A stretch of 64,000 nucleotides of DNA, taken from Dechloromonas hankyongensis (lineage in GTDB: Bacteria > Pseudomonadota > Gammaproteobacteria > Burkholderiales > Rhodocyclaceae). Position numbers and translations under genes: made by a program. The stretch spans positions 1,302,001 through 1,366,000 of the forward strand of contig NZ_JAKLTN010000001.1 of NCBI RefSeq assembly GCF_022012295.1, given 5' to 3'. This document shows positions 15,311-24,638 of this stretch, piece by piece. Numbering within the stretch: position 1 is the first letter of the stretch; every line of letters begins with the position of its first letter. The notes under the pieces were generated by a model that saw only the letters and a list, made by a program, of their open reading frames with translations, was not told the origin of the DNA and made no database searches.

Positions 15311-17017
15311 CTACATCCTGTCGGTCAGGTCGACGACGCGGGCCAGTTCCTCCAGCGAGGTCACGCCGTCGAGGACGCGCTGCATGCCGTCGTCAGCCAG
15401 CGTCTTGAAGCCTTGCAACACGGCACGGTTGCGGATTTCATGCGTGGTCGACCGGAGGGCGATCAATTCGTCGATGCCGCTATCGATACGCAACAGCTCC
15501 ATGATGGCGACCCGGCCACGATAGCCCTGGAAATCGCACAGTTCGCAGCCGGTCGGGCGGAACAGCACCGGATGCGGACCTTCTCCGAGCGGGCCGAGCA
15601 GGCGGATCTCGTGCGGTTCGGCATGGTAGGGCGTCTTGCAATGCCCGCACAGGCGGCGGATCAGGCGCTGGGCGATGATGCCGATGATGTTGCCGGCGAG
15701 GATGTCGGGCAGCACGCCGATGTCGAGCAGGCGCGGCACGGCGCCGATGGCCGAGTTTGTGTGCAGGGTCGTATACACCTGGTGGCCGGTCATCGCGGCG
15801 CGGAAGGCCATCTCGGCGGTTTCGGCATCGCGCACCTCGCCGACCAGGATGACGTCGGGATCCTGGCGCATCATCGAGCGGATGCCGTTGGCGAAATCGA
15901 GTTTAGCCGCTTCGGCCACCGAGGTTTGGCGCACCATGGCCATCGGGTATTCGACCGGATCTTCGAGGGTCATGATGTGGATTCCCTCGGAATTGATATG
16001 GTTCAGCACCGAATACAGCGTCGTCGTCTTGCCGCTGCCGGTCGGGCCGGTAACCAGGATGATACCTTCCGGCCGGGAGATCATCAGTTTCAGCTGGTGC
16101 AGGTGCTCCTCGGTCAGGCCCAGTTCCTCGAGCGGCACGATGCCCTTCTGGCGGTCGAGGATGCGTAGCACGATGTTTTCGCCATGGATGGTCGGCTGGC
16201 TGGCGACGCGGAAGTCGATCGGCCGCCCCGACACCGTCAGGCCGATGCGGCCATCCTGCGGGGCACGCATTTCGGCGATGTTCATGCCGGACAGCACCTT
16301 GATGCGCACGGTCATCGCCGGCCAGTAGGATTTATGCAGGGCGCGGATCTGGCGCAACATGCCGTCGATGCGGTAGCGGATGCGGAGGAAGTTGGCTTCC
16401 GGCTCGAAGTGGATGTCCGACGCCTCGCGTTTCACGGCGTCGGTCAGGATCGAATCGATCAGGCGGACGACCGGCTGGCTGTATTCGTTGTCGGCGGCCG
16501 ACAGACTGTGCCAGTCGATTTCGCCGGTCTCGATTTCGTGCAGGATGCCGTCGATCGACAGTTCGTGGCCGTAGTACTGGTCGATGGCGTGGTCGATTTC
16601 CGATTCGCCGGCGAGCAGGGTCTCGATCTCGGTGCCTTCCTCGAGTTGGGCACGTACCCGGTCGAGGCCGACGATGTCGTTGACGTCCGAAATGGCCAAT
16701 GCCAGCCGCCGGTTATGGACGTCGTAGTCGAGCGGCAACAGGTGGTGGCGCTTGGCCAGCTCGCGCGGCACCCGTTTGAGCGCCAGCGGGTCAACGACAG
16801 CATTGCGCAGGTCGATGCTCTGCTTGCCCAGGCTTTCCGACAGTGCCTGACGCAGCGTTGCCTCAGTGACGAAGCCGAGCGACACCAGCAATTTGCCGAT
16901 CGGCTGGTTCTGCTTCATCTGCTCGAGCAGCGCGATGCGCAACTGGTCTTCCGACAGGATGCCTTCGGAAATCAGGATCTGGCCGAGCGGCCGGCGCTGG
17001 AGGGCGGATGTGCTCAT
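15311..17017 (-). CDS. mshE: Pilus assembly ATPase, GspE/PulE/MshE family, with MshEN c-di-GMP-binding motif
   Basis: The 568-residue ATPase powers pilin extraction and polymerisation. Residues 8-64 carry two tandem copies of the pattern RxLGxxLxxxGxLxxxxLxxxLxxQ (RRPLGQILISEGILSEDQ; then QPIGKLLVSLGFVTEATL), which in Vibrio MshE binds cyclic di-GMP. The ATPase core has Walker A GPTGSGKTTTL (about 324), the Asp box EDPVEYPM, Walker B region DPDVILVGEVRD and His box MTGHQVYTTLHTNSA. Two CxxC pairs (CGHC about 459, CELC about 491) form the zinc-binding module of PilB/GspE enzymes. All motifs are intact, so this is an active extension ATPase. No PilT-like retraction ATPase is present in the window. 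Confidence 0.93.
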   Translation of the reverse strand: MSTSALQRRPLGQILISEGILSEDQLRIALLEQMKQNQPIGKLLVSLGFVTEATLRQALSESLGKQSIDLRNAVVDPLALKRVPRELAKRHHLLPLDYDVHNRRLALAISDVNDIVGLDRVRAQLEEGTEIETLLAGESEIDHAIDQYYGHELSIDGILHEIETGEIDWHSLSAADNEYSQPVVRLIDSILTDAVKREASDIHFEPEANFLRIRYRIDGMLRQIRALHKSYWPAMTVRIKVLSGMNIAEMRAPQDGRIGLTVSGRPIDFRVASQPTIHGENIVLRILDRQKGIVPLEELGLTEEHLHQLKLMISRPEGIILVTGPTGSGKTTTLYSVLNHINSEGIHIMTLEDPVEYPMAMVRQTSVAEAAKLDFANGIRSMMRQDPDVILVGEVRDAETAEMAFRAAMTGHQVYTTLHTNSAIGAVPRLLDIGVLPDILAGNIIGIIAQRLIRRLCGHCKTPYHAEPHEIRLLGPLGEGPHPVLFRPTGCELCDFQGYRGRVAIMELLRIDSGIDELIALRSTTHEIRNRAVLQGFKTLADDGMQRVLDGVTSLEELARVVDLTDRM

Positions 17018-17024
17018 GCTCGGT

Positions 17025-18263
17025 TCAGCGTGCCGGCTCCGCCAGCAATTCGCTCAGGCGTTTCTCGACCCTGGCGCGATCGAACGCTGCCGGCCGGCGC
17101 GTGGCAGCTTCCAGCGCCATGCGGTAATGCTGGGCAGCCAGACGCGGCTGGCGCAGATGATCGAGGCTGACCGCCAGGTTGAACAGGTAGTCTGGATTAT
17201 CGCTTTCGGTAGCGACCGCGTTGAAATAGACCTGTTGCGCTTCCGGCCAGCGGTTCTGCCGCGAATACAGGTTGCCCAGGGCGAAATTGAGGGCCGCCGA
17301 TTCCGGTTGCGCCGAAAGCAGGCTCTTCAGGCGGCTCTCGGTGTTTTGCGGATCAGCCTCCGCCGCGCTGCCACTGAGGGCGGCCGCTTGGGTGGCCGGA
17401 TCGCTTGGATTGGCGACCAGCGCGCGCTGGCGCAGCGCCTCGGCATCGGTTGCACGTCCCTGGCGCTGGGCGATGGCGGCCAGCGCCAGCAAGGCGTCGG
17501 TATTGTTCGGGGCGCGCTGGACGACCTGCTCGAAGTCGCGGCGCGCCACTTCGATGTCGCCGCGTTGCAGGCTGGTCTGCCCATGCGCCAGGCCGGGATC
17601 GACTTCGGGGCGGGTGCGGGTCAGCCGGATGGCGTTGGGGGCGTCGGCATCAGTCACGGCTGGGTGGGCGGGGGGAGGCTCCCGGCGCGGCGCGAAAAGT
17701 GCCGTCTCGTCCGGGCGTGCCGGCTGGGCGACGGGGGGCTGCGCAGACGCGGCAGGGGCTGGCGGCGCCGGCTGCGGCACGGGGGGCGGGGGAATATACG
17801 GTGTATTGGCCGCCAGCGTGCCGCGATTCATGGCGTTCAGTTGGTACCAGACGTAGCCGCCAATGCCGAGGCCGGCAATGCTGAGGGTGCCGATGGCCAG
17901 CCAGAGCGGCAGGCGGGACGGCCTGTTGGCTGCGGTCTGTTGCTTGGCGGCAAAGGCGTTGCGCACGGTCTCCCGTGCGCTTGGCTCGGCCGGCTGCAGG
18001 GTGAGGGTTTCTTTGGCCAGGGACGGGCTACTGGCCGGGGCGCCCGGTGAGAGCGGGGTGCCGGCCAGATCGGCGTCGACGGCATCGATATGGTTGGCGA
18101 GATCCGGCAAGGGATTTGCCGCGGCCCCCGGTGCGGCGCCGGTTCGCGGTTCCAGGCTGAGCACCGGTTCGGTCGGTGTTGCCGGCGCAATGCCGAACTG
18201 GGCGCGGGCCGCCTCCTGCTTGGCGGTTTCGGCCCGTTTCAGGGCATCCATCAACAGGCTCAT
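17025..18263 (-). CDS. TPR protein with single membrane anchor (MshN-like)
   Basis: A 412-residue protein. The N-terminus MSLLMDALKRAETAKQEA resembles ExeB/GspB and MshN proteins. After a proline/alanine-rich cytoplasmic stretch there is one membrane segment (about 121-139, PLWLAIGTLSIAGLGIGGY), another Pro-rich linker, and then tetratricopeptide repeats from ~215 to 400, for example QRGDIEVARRDFEQVVQRAP and LYSRQNRWPEAQQVYFNAV. Such proteins are thought to act with the ExeA-type ATPase in placing the secretin in the cell wall. It sits 9 bp after the secretin gene. Confidence 0.78.
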   Translation of the reverse strand: MSLLMDALKRAETAKQEAARAQFGIAPATPTEPVLSLEPRTGAAPGAAANPLPDLANHIDAVDADLAGTPLSPGAPASSPSLAKETLTLQPAEPSARETVRNAFAAKQQTAANRPSRLPLWLAIGTLSIAGLGIGGYVWYQLNAMNRGTLAANTPYIPPPPVPQPAPPAPAASAQPPVAQPARPDETALFAPRREPPPAHPAVTDADAPNAIRLTRTRPEVDPGLAHGQTSLQRGDIEVARRDFEQVVQRAPNNTDALLALAAIAQRQGRATDAEALRQRALVANPSDPATQAAALSGSAAEADPQNTESRLKSLLSAQPESAALNFALGNLYSRQNRWPEAQQVYFNAVATESDNPDYLFNLAVSLDHLRQPRLAAQHYRMALEAATRRPAAFDRARVEKRLSELLAEPAR

Positions 18264-18272
18264 GCGCGGCTC

Positions 18273-20057
18273 TCAGCGGCTCGGGACGATGTTGAAGGGC
18301 TGGGCTTCATTTGGCTGGACGAAGAAATTGTCACCCGGCAGGTAGCCCTTCAGCGGAGCATAGTCGCCGTCTAGGCTGGCATCCTTGATGACGACGGGGC
18401 GGAGGAAGACCACCAGTTCCGTTTTCCTGCCCAGATTGTTCCGGTTGTTGGCGACCTCGCCGAGAATGGGGATCTGGCTGACGACCGGTACCCGCTGGTT
18501 CTGATAGTCGATCTTGTCTTCCATGAGGCCGCCCAGGACGGCGGTATTGCCGCTGCTGACGCGCATGACCGACTCGATTTCGCGGGTCCGGATCTGCGGG
18601 ACCTTGTTCAAGCCATTCAGGTCGGGATTGGGGTCCTGGATGAATGCCCCCAGCGCCGTGATGGTGGGGCGCACGTTCAGGGTGACGACATCGCTGTCGC
18701 TGATCTGCGGCGTAACGCTCATCACCAGGCCGACGCTGACGGTTTGCGGCGTCGTCGTGTAGGAGCGGATGGGCGTTCCGCCGACCAGATTGGTGTTGGC
18801 AATGGCCAATTCGGATTTGACGTTGAAGAAGACGATGTTCTCGACCACCTTGAGCAGCGCCGTCTGGTTGTTCATGACCGACAGCCGCGGACTGGACAGC
18901 ACCTTGGTCGTGCCGAACTGGCTGAGCATGGTGATGGCGGCGGTCGGGTCGCCGCCGGTGTAACTCAGGTTCTTGGCCGTGGTCGTCAGCGTGTTGCCGA
19001 AGAACTGGAAAAGCCCGCCGCTGGTCATCTTGGTCCAGTCTATGCCTTGCTGGTAACCATCGTTCAGGGTCACTTCAACGATGGTCGTCTCGATCAGCAC
19101 CTGCCGGCGGGCCGAGTTCATCACGCGGTCCACAAATTCCTGGATCCGGTCATGCTGGCGCTGGGTGGCGCGGACGGTGATGACGCCGGTTTCGGCATTC
19201 ATGATGACGGATGCCGCTTCGCGGAAGGTGCTGTGGCGGACGACGGTGGTACCGGTTCCCTGGCTGGCCGAACTGGGCGCCGGGTTGGTCTGCAGGGCAT
19301 TGGCGATGGACTGCGCGGCGCGGCGGCCGGTTTGCGGCAGGGCTGCGGCGCCGCTCGCCGACTGCTCGTTGTTCTGCTCGTAGCTGGTTTCGCTCGACCC
19401 TTCGGGCAGGACCTTGTCGGTTTCGCGCAGGATGTCCTTGATGTTCTTCTCGAGCGATTCCCAGAACTGGTTCTTGGAGACGTTTTCGATGCGGGTATTG
19501 GAAACGTTGCCGCCCGTCGTACCGACTGCCGGCGCGCCGCTGCCGCCGGTCGGCACGCCGGTGGCGATCTGCGTATTGGCCGATATCGCGCCCGTGACGT
19601 TGCGGGCCATATTGACGTAATCGACCTTGTAGTGCTTCAGAAAGGGCGAGTCGGGCATCACGGCGAGGTTCGGGCCGTCCAGTTCGAAGCGCATGTCGAC
19701 CTGCTTGGCGATGCGGGTCAGCAGTTGCGGCAGGGTCTGGTCGATGGCGTTCAGCGTGACGTTGCCGCTGATGCCGGGGTGGATGTCAACATTGACCTTG
19801 GCGTCGCGGGCCAGCGCGAACAGCAGGTCGCGGACCGGCACGTTGTTGACCACCACGCTGTAGGTCTCGGCCTTGCGTGTCGGGCGCGGCTTGGGGAGGG
19901 CCAGGGTCTGCTGGACCGGGGCCGGGATGCTGCCGGCGGTGGCGGCCGGCGTGTTGTCGTTGTTCAGGTGCCCTTTCAGCGGCTCGCGCGGCATGGGCGC
20001 CGAGCAGGCGGCAATCAGGATGGCGGCGAGCGTGGTAACGGTAAATCCGATTTTCAT
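18273..20057 (-). CDS. mshL: Outer-membrane secretin, MshL/PilQ/GspD family lipoprotein
   Basis: A 594-residue secretin that forms the outer-membrane channel of the filament. The signal peptide ends in a lipobox (LIAAC, Cys18), so it is a lipoprotein like MshL. A secretin/TonB short N-terminal (STN) domain follows (YSVVVNNVPVRDLLFALARD..., about 65-115), then N-domains and the C-terminal secretin domain from ~300 with VLSSPRLSVMNNQTA and the conserved signature VPVVSQIPILGEVANNRN...TELVVFLRP. A serine/glycine/asparagine-rich insert spans about 160-260. It is the first gene of the leftward operon mshL-N-E-G; 89 bp separate it from the ExeA gene upstream. Confidence 0.9.
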   Translation of the reverse strand: MKIGFTVTTLAAILIAACSAPMPREPLKGHLNNDNTPAATAGSIPAPVQQTLALPKPRPTRKAETYSVVVNNVPVRDLLFALARDAKVNVDIHPGISGNVTLNAIDQTLPQLLTRIAKQVDMRFELDGPNLAVMPDSPFLKHYKVDYVNMARNVTGAISANTQIATGVPTGGSGAPAVGTTGGNVSNTRIENVSKNQFWESLEKNIKDILRETDKVLPEGSSETSYEQNNEQSASGAAALPQTGRRAAQSIANALQTNPAPSSASQGTGTTVVRHSTFREAASVIMNAETGVITVRATQRQHDRIQEFVDRVMNSARRQVLIETTIVEVTLNDGYQQGIDWTKMTSGGLFQFFGNTLTTTAKNLSYTGGDPTAAITMLSQFGTTKVLSSPRLSVMNNQTALLKVVENIVFFNVKSELAIANTNLVGGTPIRSYTTTPQTVSVGLVMSVTPQISDSDVVTLNVRPTITALGAFIQDPNPDLNGLNKVPQIRTREIESVMRVSSGNTAVLGGLMEDKIDYQNQRVPVVSQIPILGEVANNRNNLGRKTELVVFLRPVVIKDASLDGDYAPLKGYLPGDNFFVQPNEAQPFNIVPSR

Positions 20058-20146
20058 CGGGTCATGCCTTGTCTGAACGGTGTAGTCGCATATCTGTAGT
20101 TATCGCACGATGCTAGCACGTTATCTGAAGCTTGCCAGGGATGCCC

Positions 20147-21514
20147 CTAATGCAGCTTGCTCACTTGTCGGGGGAAAGGTTGGATGGTCTTGATCGATTC
20201 GGGCAGGGCTTGCATGGCGGCCACCGCCTCTTCCCGGCTCGCGAAATCGCCATAAATCACGCCGATCCGGTCGCGGCCGGACAGGCTGGAGCGATAGACC
20301 CGGATGTGCGCCGGTTCGATGGCGTCGATGGCGCGGGCGAGGAAACCTTCGACTTCGCCGGTGTGCGATGCGTCGGTGGCCAGCAGTTGCAGGAAGTAAT
20401 GATTGCGCGGCGCATCCTTGATCCACTCGTCGTATTGCCCGAGGTGCTGGCGGGTGAGCGGCCCGAAGCGCAGTTTCTCCGGCGTGCCAGCCGTTACTGC
20501 GGGCGGCGGGCTCTGCGGGATGCTGGTCGTCGGTGGGCTGGTCTGGGGCGGCTGCGGGGGGCGTGCCACGACGGCGTTGCCGGTCGGCATTGCTGGATGT
20601 TGGCCCAGGGTGACGGCCATCCCGATCAGCGCGGCGGCAATGCTGGCTCCGGCAATGCCCCACAGCAGCGGCTGGAGCTTGAAGGCGGTTTTTGTTTGCA
20701 GCGGGGAAAAACGGGCATCCTGCTCGGCTGTGCGCACTTCGGCTGCGTCCACCTGGTGGCTACCGCTTGAGTAGGCGGCCAGTAGGGCCTTGTCGGCGAT
20801 GATGTTGATGCGCCGGGACAGACCCTCGGAAATCCGGGTGATCATCCGGACAGCTTCCTCGGTAAACGGATTGGGGCCGTGGTAGCCGGCGGTGCGTAGC
20901 CGGAATTCGATATAGGCGGCGACGTCGGCCTGTTTCAGGGGCGCCAGGTTGAAATGCTGGGTGATCCGTTCGCGCAGCTGGCGCATGTCGGTTGCCGCCA
21001 GTCGTTCGTCGAGTTCCGGTTGAGCGAACAGCGCAATCTGCAGCAGCTTGGTCGCTTTCGACTCGAGGTTCGATAGCAGGCGGATTTCTTCCAGCGATTC
21101 GGCCGGCATCGCGTGCGCCTCATCGATGAGCAGCACGACGCGCTTGCCCTCGGCGTAGCGTTCGATCAGCGCCTCCTGCAGGGCACGGGTCAGAGAATGG
21201 GTGGCCTTGCCGTCGGTCGGGATGCCCAGTTCGTCGGCGATGGCACCGAGGATTTCATGGCGCGACAGCGACGGGTTGGCCAGATACAGGGTTTCGACGT
21301 TGTGAGGCAGGCGTTCGAGCAGCATGCGGCAGAGCATGGTCTTCCCACTACCCACTTCGCCGGTGACCTTGACGATGCCTTCGTCCTGGGTGATGGCGTA
21401 GATCAGCGCGTCGAGCGTCGGGCCGCGGTTGGCACCGGTGAAGAAGAAGTCGGTGTGGGGTGTGATGCGGAACGGCGGTTCGCGCATGCCGAAATGCTCG
21501 AGGTAAAGGCTCAT
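20147..21514 (-). CDS. ExeA/GspA/MshM-type AAA ATPase with C-terminal SPOR-like domain
   Basis: A 455-residue protein. The start [19 protein letters not shown] is diagnostic of the ExeA/MshM family. Walker A is GEVGSGKTMLC (about 52-62) and Walker B is VVLLIDEAH. A membrane segment is found near 285-305 (LLWGIAGASIAAALIGMAV), followed by a proline-rich linker and a ~85-residue domain with LQLLATD...GRDRIGVIYGDFASREEA, which fits a SPOR-like peptidoglycan-binding fold. ExeA binds peptidoglycan and helps multimerise the secretin, which agrees with its place before mshL. The ATG at 21514 overlaps the regulator's stop (ATGA); the frame is open further upstream but only inside the regulator gene. 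Confidence 0.85.
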   Translation of the reverse strand: MSLYLEHFGMREPPFRITPHTDFFFTGANRGPTLDALIYAITQDEGIVKVTGEVGSGKTMLCRMLLERLPHNVETLYLANPSLSRHEILGAIADELGIPTDGKATHSLTRALQEALIERYAEGKRVVLLIDEAHAMPAESLEEIRLLSNLESKATKLLQIALFAQPELDERLAATDMRQLRERITQHFNLAPLKQADVAAYIEFRLRTAGYHGPNPFTEEAVRMITRISEGLSRRINIIADKALLAAYSSGSHQVDAAEVRTAEQDARFSPLQTKTAFKLQPLLWGIAGASIAAALIGMAVTLGQHPAMPTGNAVVARPPQPPQTSPPTTSIPQSPPPAVTAGTPEKLRFGPLTRQHLGQYDEWIKDAPRNHYFLQLLATDASHTGEVEGFLARAIDAIEPAHIRVYRSSLSGRDRIGVIYGDFASREEAVAAMQALPESIKTIQPFPRQVSKLH

Positions 21515-22932
21515 TGCCGGTTCCAGCCTTCCATGCGGTTGTACAGGGTGGTGCGGTTGATGCCGAGGCGGCGCGCCGCTTCGCTCATGTTGCCGCCGCT
21601 CAGTTCGATGGCGGCTTCGATGTAGCCCCGTTGCCACAGGTCGAGTGTGGCGTCGAGATTCAGGTGCGAGGCGCGTTCGAGATGCTGGCGGGCGGCCTGG
21701 CGCACATCTTCCGGTTGGGATGCATCGAGACCGGTGGTTGCCACAGGAGAAACGGCGCTATCCGGATAATCAAGCTCAGCGCTCAGTTGGCCGGCCGTCA
21801 CGGCCTGGCCGGCGTAGCGCGCCGTCAGCCGAATGACGATGTTGCGCAGTTCACGGACGTTGCCGGGAAAGGGGTAGTCCAGCCACAGCGACTGGGCATC
21901 GGGGGCTAGCGCAAACGGTTCGGCGCGTACGGCGGCGGCGCAGCTCTTGCGGAAGTGTTCGAGCAGCAGCACGCGGTCGAGACCCGTTTCGCGCACAGGC
22001 GGCACGGTTACGGTAAACACTGACAGGCGATGGTAGAGGTCAGTGCGGAAGCGCCCCATCTTCATTTCCTGGCGCAGGTCGCGGTTGGTGGCGGTGATGA
22101 TGCGGGCGGTCGAAATGCGGGTCTGGGTTTCGCCGACCCGCTGGTATTCGCCGTTTTCGAGGACGCGCAGCAATTTGGGCTGCAGGTCGAGCGGCAATTC
22201 GCCGATTTCGTCGAGGAACAGCGTGCCGCTGTCCGCATCCTCGAAATAGCCCGCCCTGGCGGTGTTGGCGCCGGTGAAGGCGCCCTTGGCGTAGCCGAAC
22301 AGGGTCGGTTCGAGCAGGGTGGGCGATATGGCTGCGCAGTTCAGGGCGAGGAAAGGTTTGTCGTGCCGTTCGGTCTGGCGGTGCAGGTAATGGCTGGCGA
22401 CGATGTCCTTGCCGCTGCCCGATTCACCTTCGATGAGCACCGGATAGGCAAGGTTGGCGTACTGGCCGAGTTGGAGGCGCAGGCGCTGCATGGGCAGGCT
22501 TTCGCCGATTAGGCCGTGGGCCGTTTCGCCGGATGGCGGGGCGTCGAAGCGCAGGACCTGCCGGAACAGTTCGGCCAGCCGGGCGGGGTCGCAAGGCTTG
22601 GCGACGAATTCGACGGCGCCAAGCGTGCGGGCGTGGCGGGCATTTTCGTTGTCGCTCTGGCCGGACAGGACGATGATTTTCAGGTCCGGATAGCGCGCCA
22701 GCAACTCGCCGATCAGGGCAAACCCTTCATCCGGGCGGTGTGGCAAGGGCGGCAGGCCGAGATCGACCAGGGCCAGGCGCGGCGGATTGCGCAGTTGCCG
22801 GAGCAGGTTGCCGGCATGCGAGCGGGAATGGCTGGTCAGTACGTCGTATTCCTGCGCGAAGGCAAAACTGAGCGATTCGCTGATCAGGGGATCGTCATCG
22901 ACAATCAGCAGGAGCGGCTTGGCAACTGACAA
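21511..22932 (-). CDS. Sigma54-dependent response regulator, NtrC/PilR/PrsR type
   Basis: A 473-residue transcriptional activator. Receiver domain: DDD at 12-14, phospho-acceptor Asp57 in LVDLGLPP, and Lys112 in VAKP. The AAA+ domain has Walker A GESGSGKD (about 169-176), the sigma54-contact loop GAFTGA (about 217-222) and Walker [11 protein letters not shown] (about 237-246). The C-terminal Fis-type helix-turn-helix is [20 protein letters not shown]. All features needed to activate sigma54 polymerase are intact. No ATG lies near the beginning, so I take the TTG at 22932, preceded by TGGAATG; the open frame reaches further upstream without receiver homology. The DLGLPP receiver motif resembles PrsR-type regulators. 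Likely partner kinase: 6912-8609; likely target: the promoter at 6816-6831. Confidence 0.87.
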   Translation of the reverse strand: MSVAKPLLLIVDDDPLISESLSFAFAQEYDVLTSHSRSHAGNLLRQLRNPPRLALVDLGLPPLPHRPDEGFALIGELLARYPDLKIIVLSGQSDNENARHARTLGAVEFVAKPCDPARLAELFRQVLRFDAPPSGETAHGLIGESLPMQRLRLQLGQYANLAYPVLIEGESGSGKDIVASHYLHRQTERHDKPFLALNCAAISPTLLEPTLFGYAKGAFTGANTARAGYFEDADSGTLFLDEIGELPLDLQPKLLRVLENGEYQRVGETQTRISTARIITATNRDLRQEMKMGRFRTDLYHRLSVFTVTVPPVRETGLDRVLLLEHFRKSCAAAVRAEPFALAPDAQSLWLDYPFPGNVRELRNIVIRLTARYAGQAVTAGQLSAELDYPDSAVSPVATTGLDASQPEDVRQAARQHLERASHLNLDATLDLWQRGYIEAAIELSGGNMSEAARRLGINRTTLYNRMEGWNRQ

Positions 22933-23038
22933 AGGCGCAACATTCCATGTGAAATTTTTCCGATTATAGCCTTGTCGTTTCCGGGCGACGGCGGGGCATT
23001 CTGATAAAATCGACAAACTTTTGTTTTGGGAAAGCATC

Positions 23039-23851
23039 TTGTCCGACGACATCCTGGTCGATATCGAGGACCTTCACTTCGCTTATGACGGACGACCGGT
23101 GCTGCAGGGGATCAATATGAAGATCCCGCGCGGCAAGGTGGTGGCCATCATGGGCGGCTCGGGTTGCGGTAAAACGACGCTGCTGCGCTGCATCGGCGGC
23201 CAGCTGCGGCCGACCGGCGGGCGGGTTCGTCTGGAAAAGCACCAGGTGTGTGAGATGTCGCAGGCGGAGCTGTACAGCCTGCGCCGCCGCATGGGTATGC
23301 TGTTCCAGTTCGGCGCGCTGTTTACCGACATGTCGGTATTCGACAACGTGGCTTTTCCCATGCGCGAACATACCGATCTGTCGGAGGAAATGATCCGCGA
23401 TTTGGTGCTGATGAAGCTTGAAGCCGTCGGATTGCGCGGTGCGCACAAATTAATGCCAGGGGAATTGTCCGGCGGCATGGCCCGCCGCGTCGCCCTGGCT
23501 CGCGCTTTGGCGCTCGATCCGATGCTGGTCATGTACGACGAGCCCTTCACCGGCCTCGACCCGATCGCGCTCGGGGTGATCGGCCAGTTGATCCGCAAGT
23601 TGAACGATGCGCTGGGGGCGACCTCGATCATGGTCACCCACGACATTCACGAGTCCCTGCTCATCGTCGACTACATCTATTTCATGAACGGCGGGCGCGT
23701 CGTGGCCGAGGGAACACCGGACGAAATCCGTGCCTCGAAGGATCCCTTCGTGCACCAGTTCGTCTATGCCGAGGTCGATGGGCCAGTGCATTTCGATTAT
23801 CCGGCCGCTTCGGTGCGCGATGAATTCCTGGGCGGGGGGGCGCATGGCTAA
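23039..23851 (+). CDS. mlaF: Phospholipid ABC transporter ATP-binding protein MlaF
   Basis: ATPase of the MlaFEDB inner-membrane complex that moves phospholipids between the outer and inner membranes. The 270-residue protein has Walker A GGSGCGKTT (about 39-47), the Q-loop FQFGALF, the signature LSGGM and Walker B MLVMYDEPFTGLDP. The start is a TTG at 23039 (MSDDILVDIEDLHFAYDG) with GGGAAAG before it; a TTG 18 bp upstream is less likely. It heads the operon mlaFEDACB and is divergent from the sigma54 regulator gene. Confidence 0.93.
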   Translation: MSDDILVDIEDLHFAYDGRPVLQGINMKIPRGKVVAIMGGSGCGKTTLLRCIGGQLRPTGGRVRLEKHQVCEMSQAELYSLRRRMGMLFQFGALFTDMSVFDNVAFPMREHTDLSEEMIRDLVLMKLEAVGLRGAHKLMPGELSGGMARRVALARALALDPMLVMYDEPFTGLDPIALGVIGQLIRKLNDALGATSIMVTHDIHESLLIVDYIYFMNGGRVVAEGTPDEIRASKDPFVHQFVYAEVDGPVHFDYPAASVRDEFLGGGAHG

Positions 23852-24638
23852 TCCCGTTGAATTATTGCGCAAGCTTGGTCATTCCACCGTCGATCGCATC
23901 TGGCGGCTGGGTTTCGCTGCGCGCTTCTTCTGGGTGGTGCTGATGTATTCCGGCGCTTCCTTTCGACGCCTGCACCTGACGCTGCGCGAGATTTATTTCA
24001 GCGGCGTCCTGTCGCTGCTGATTATTTTGGTTTCCGGCCTGTTCGTCGGCATGGTGCTCGGCTTGCAGGGCTACGAAATCCTGCAGCGCTTCGGTTCGAC
24101 AGAGGCTCTGGGTACGCTGGTCGCCCTGTCGCTGACCCGCGAGCTGGGGCCGGTGTTGGCCGCCATCTTCTTCGCGTCGCGCGCCGGTTCGTCGGTGACC
24201 GCCGAGATCGGTCTGATGAAGACGACCGAGCAGCTCAAGGCGATGGACATGATGGCGGTCAATCCGATCGCCCGCGTTGTCGCCCCGCGTTTCTGGGGCG
24301 GGGTCATCTCGATGCCCCTGCTGGCGGCCATTTTCTCGGCCATGGGCGTTTTGGGCGGCTGGCTGATCGGCGTCGTTTTCATCGGCGTAGATGACGGTTC
24401 GTACTGGTCGCAGATGCAGTCCAGCGTCGATTTTCGTTTCGACGTCTGGAACGGCATCGTCAAAAGTTTTGTTTTCGGTGTTGCGGTCTCGCTGATCGCC
24501 GTTTTCGAAGGCTACGATTCAGTGCCGACTGCCGAGGGCGTATCGCGGGCGATTACGCGCACGGTGGTGACGTCGGTGCTGGCCGTGCTGGCCCTCGATT
24601 TCATTCTGACATCGTTCATGTTCCGGGGAACTTCATGA
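23844..24638 (+). CDS. mlaE: Phospholipid ABC transporter permease MlaE
   Basis: A 264-residue permease with five or six hydrophobic segments and the MlaE family hallmarks ALSLTRELGPVLAAIFFASR, GSSVTAEIGLMKTTEQ and GYDSVPTAEGVSRAITRTVV. It overlaps mlaF by 8 bp (ATGGCTAA) and mlaD by 4 bp. The ATG at 23844 follows a run of eight G residues that may serve as ribosome-binding site. Confidence 0.93.
   Translation: MANPVELLRKLGHSTVDRIWRLGFAARFFWVVLMYSGASFRRLHLTLREIYFSGVLSLLIILVSGLFVGMVLGLQGYEILQRFGSTEALGTLVALSLTRELGPVLAAIFFASRAGSSVTAEIGLMKTTEQLKAMDMMAVNPIARVVAPRFWGGVISMPLLAAIFSAMGVLGGWLIGVVFIGVDDGSYWSQMQSSVDFRFDVWNGIVKSFVFGVAVSLIAVFEGYDSVPTAEGVSRAITRTVVTSVLAVLALDFILTSFMFRGTS

Noticed and set aside
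15311-17017. Type II secretion system instead of a pilus
   Set aside because: Single ATPase, secretin and platform genes could suggest T2SS, but there is no GspC, no GspG-H-I-J-K series in order, and the MshEN domain, MshL-type lipoprotein secretin and ExeA-SPOR protein favour an MSHA-type pilus.
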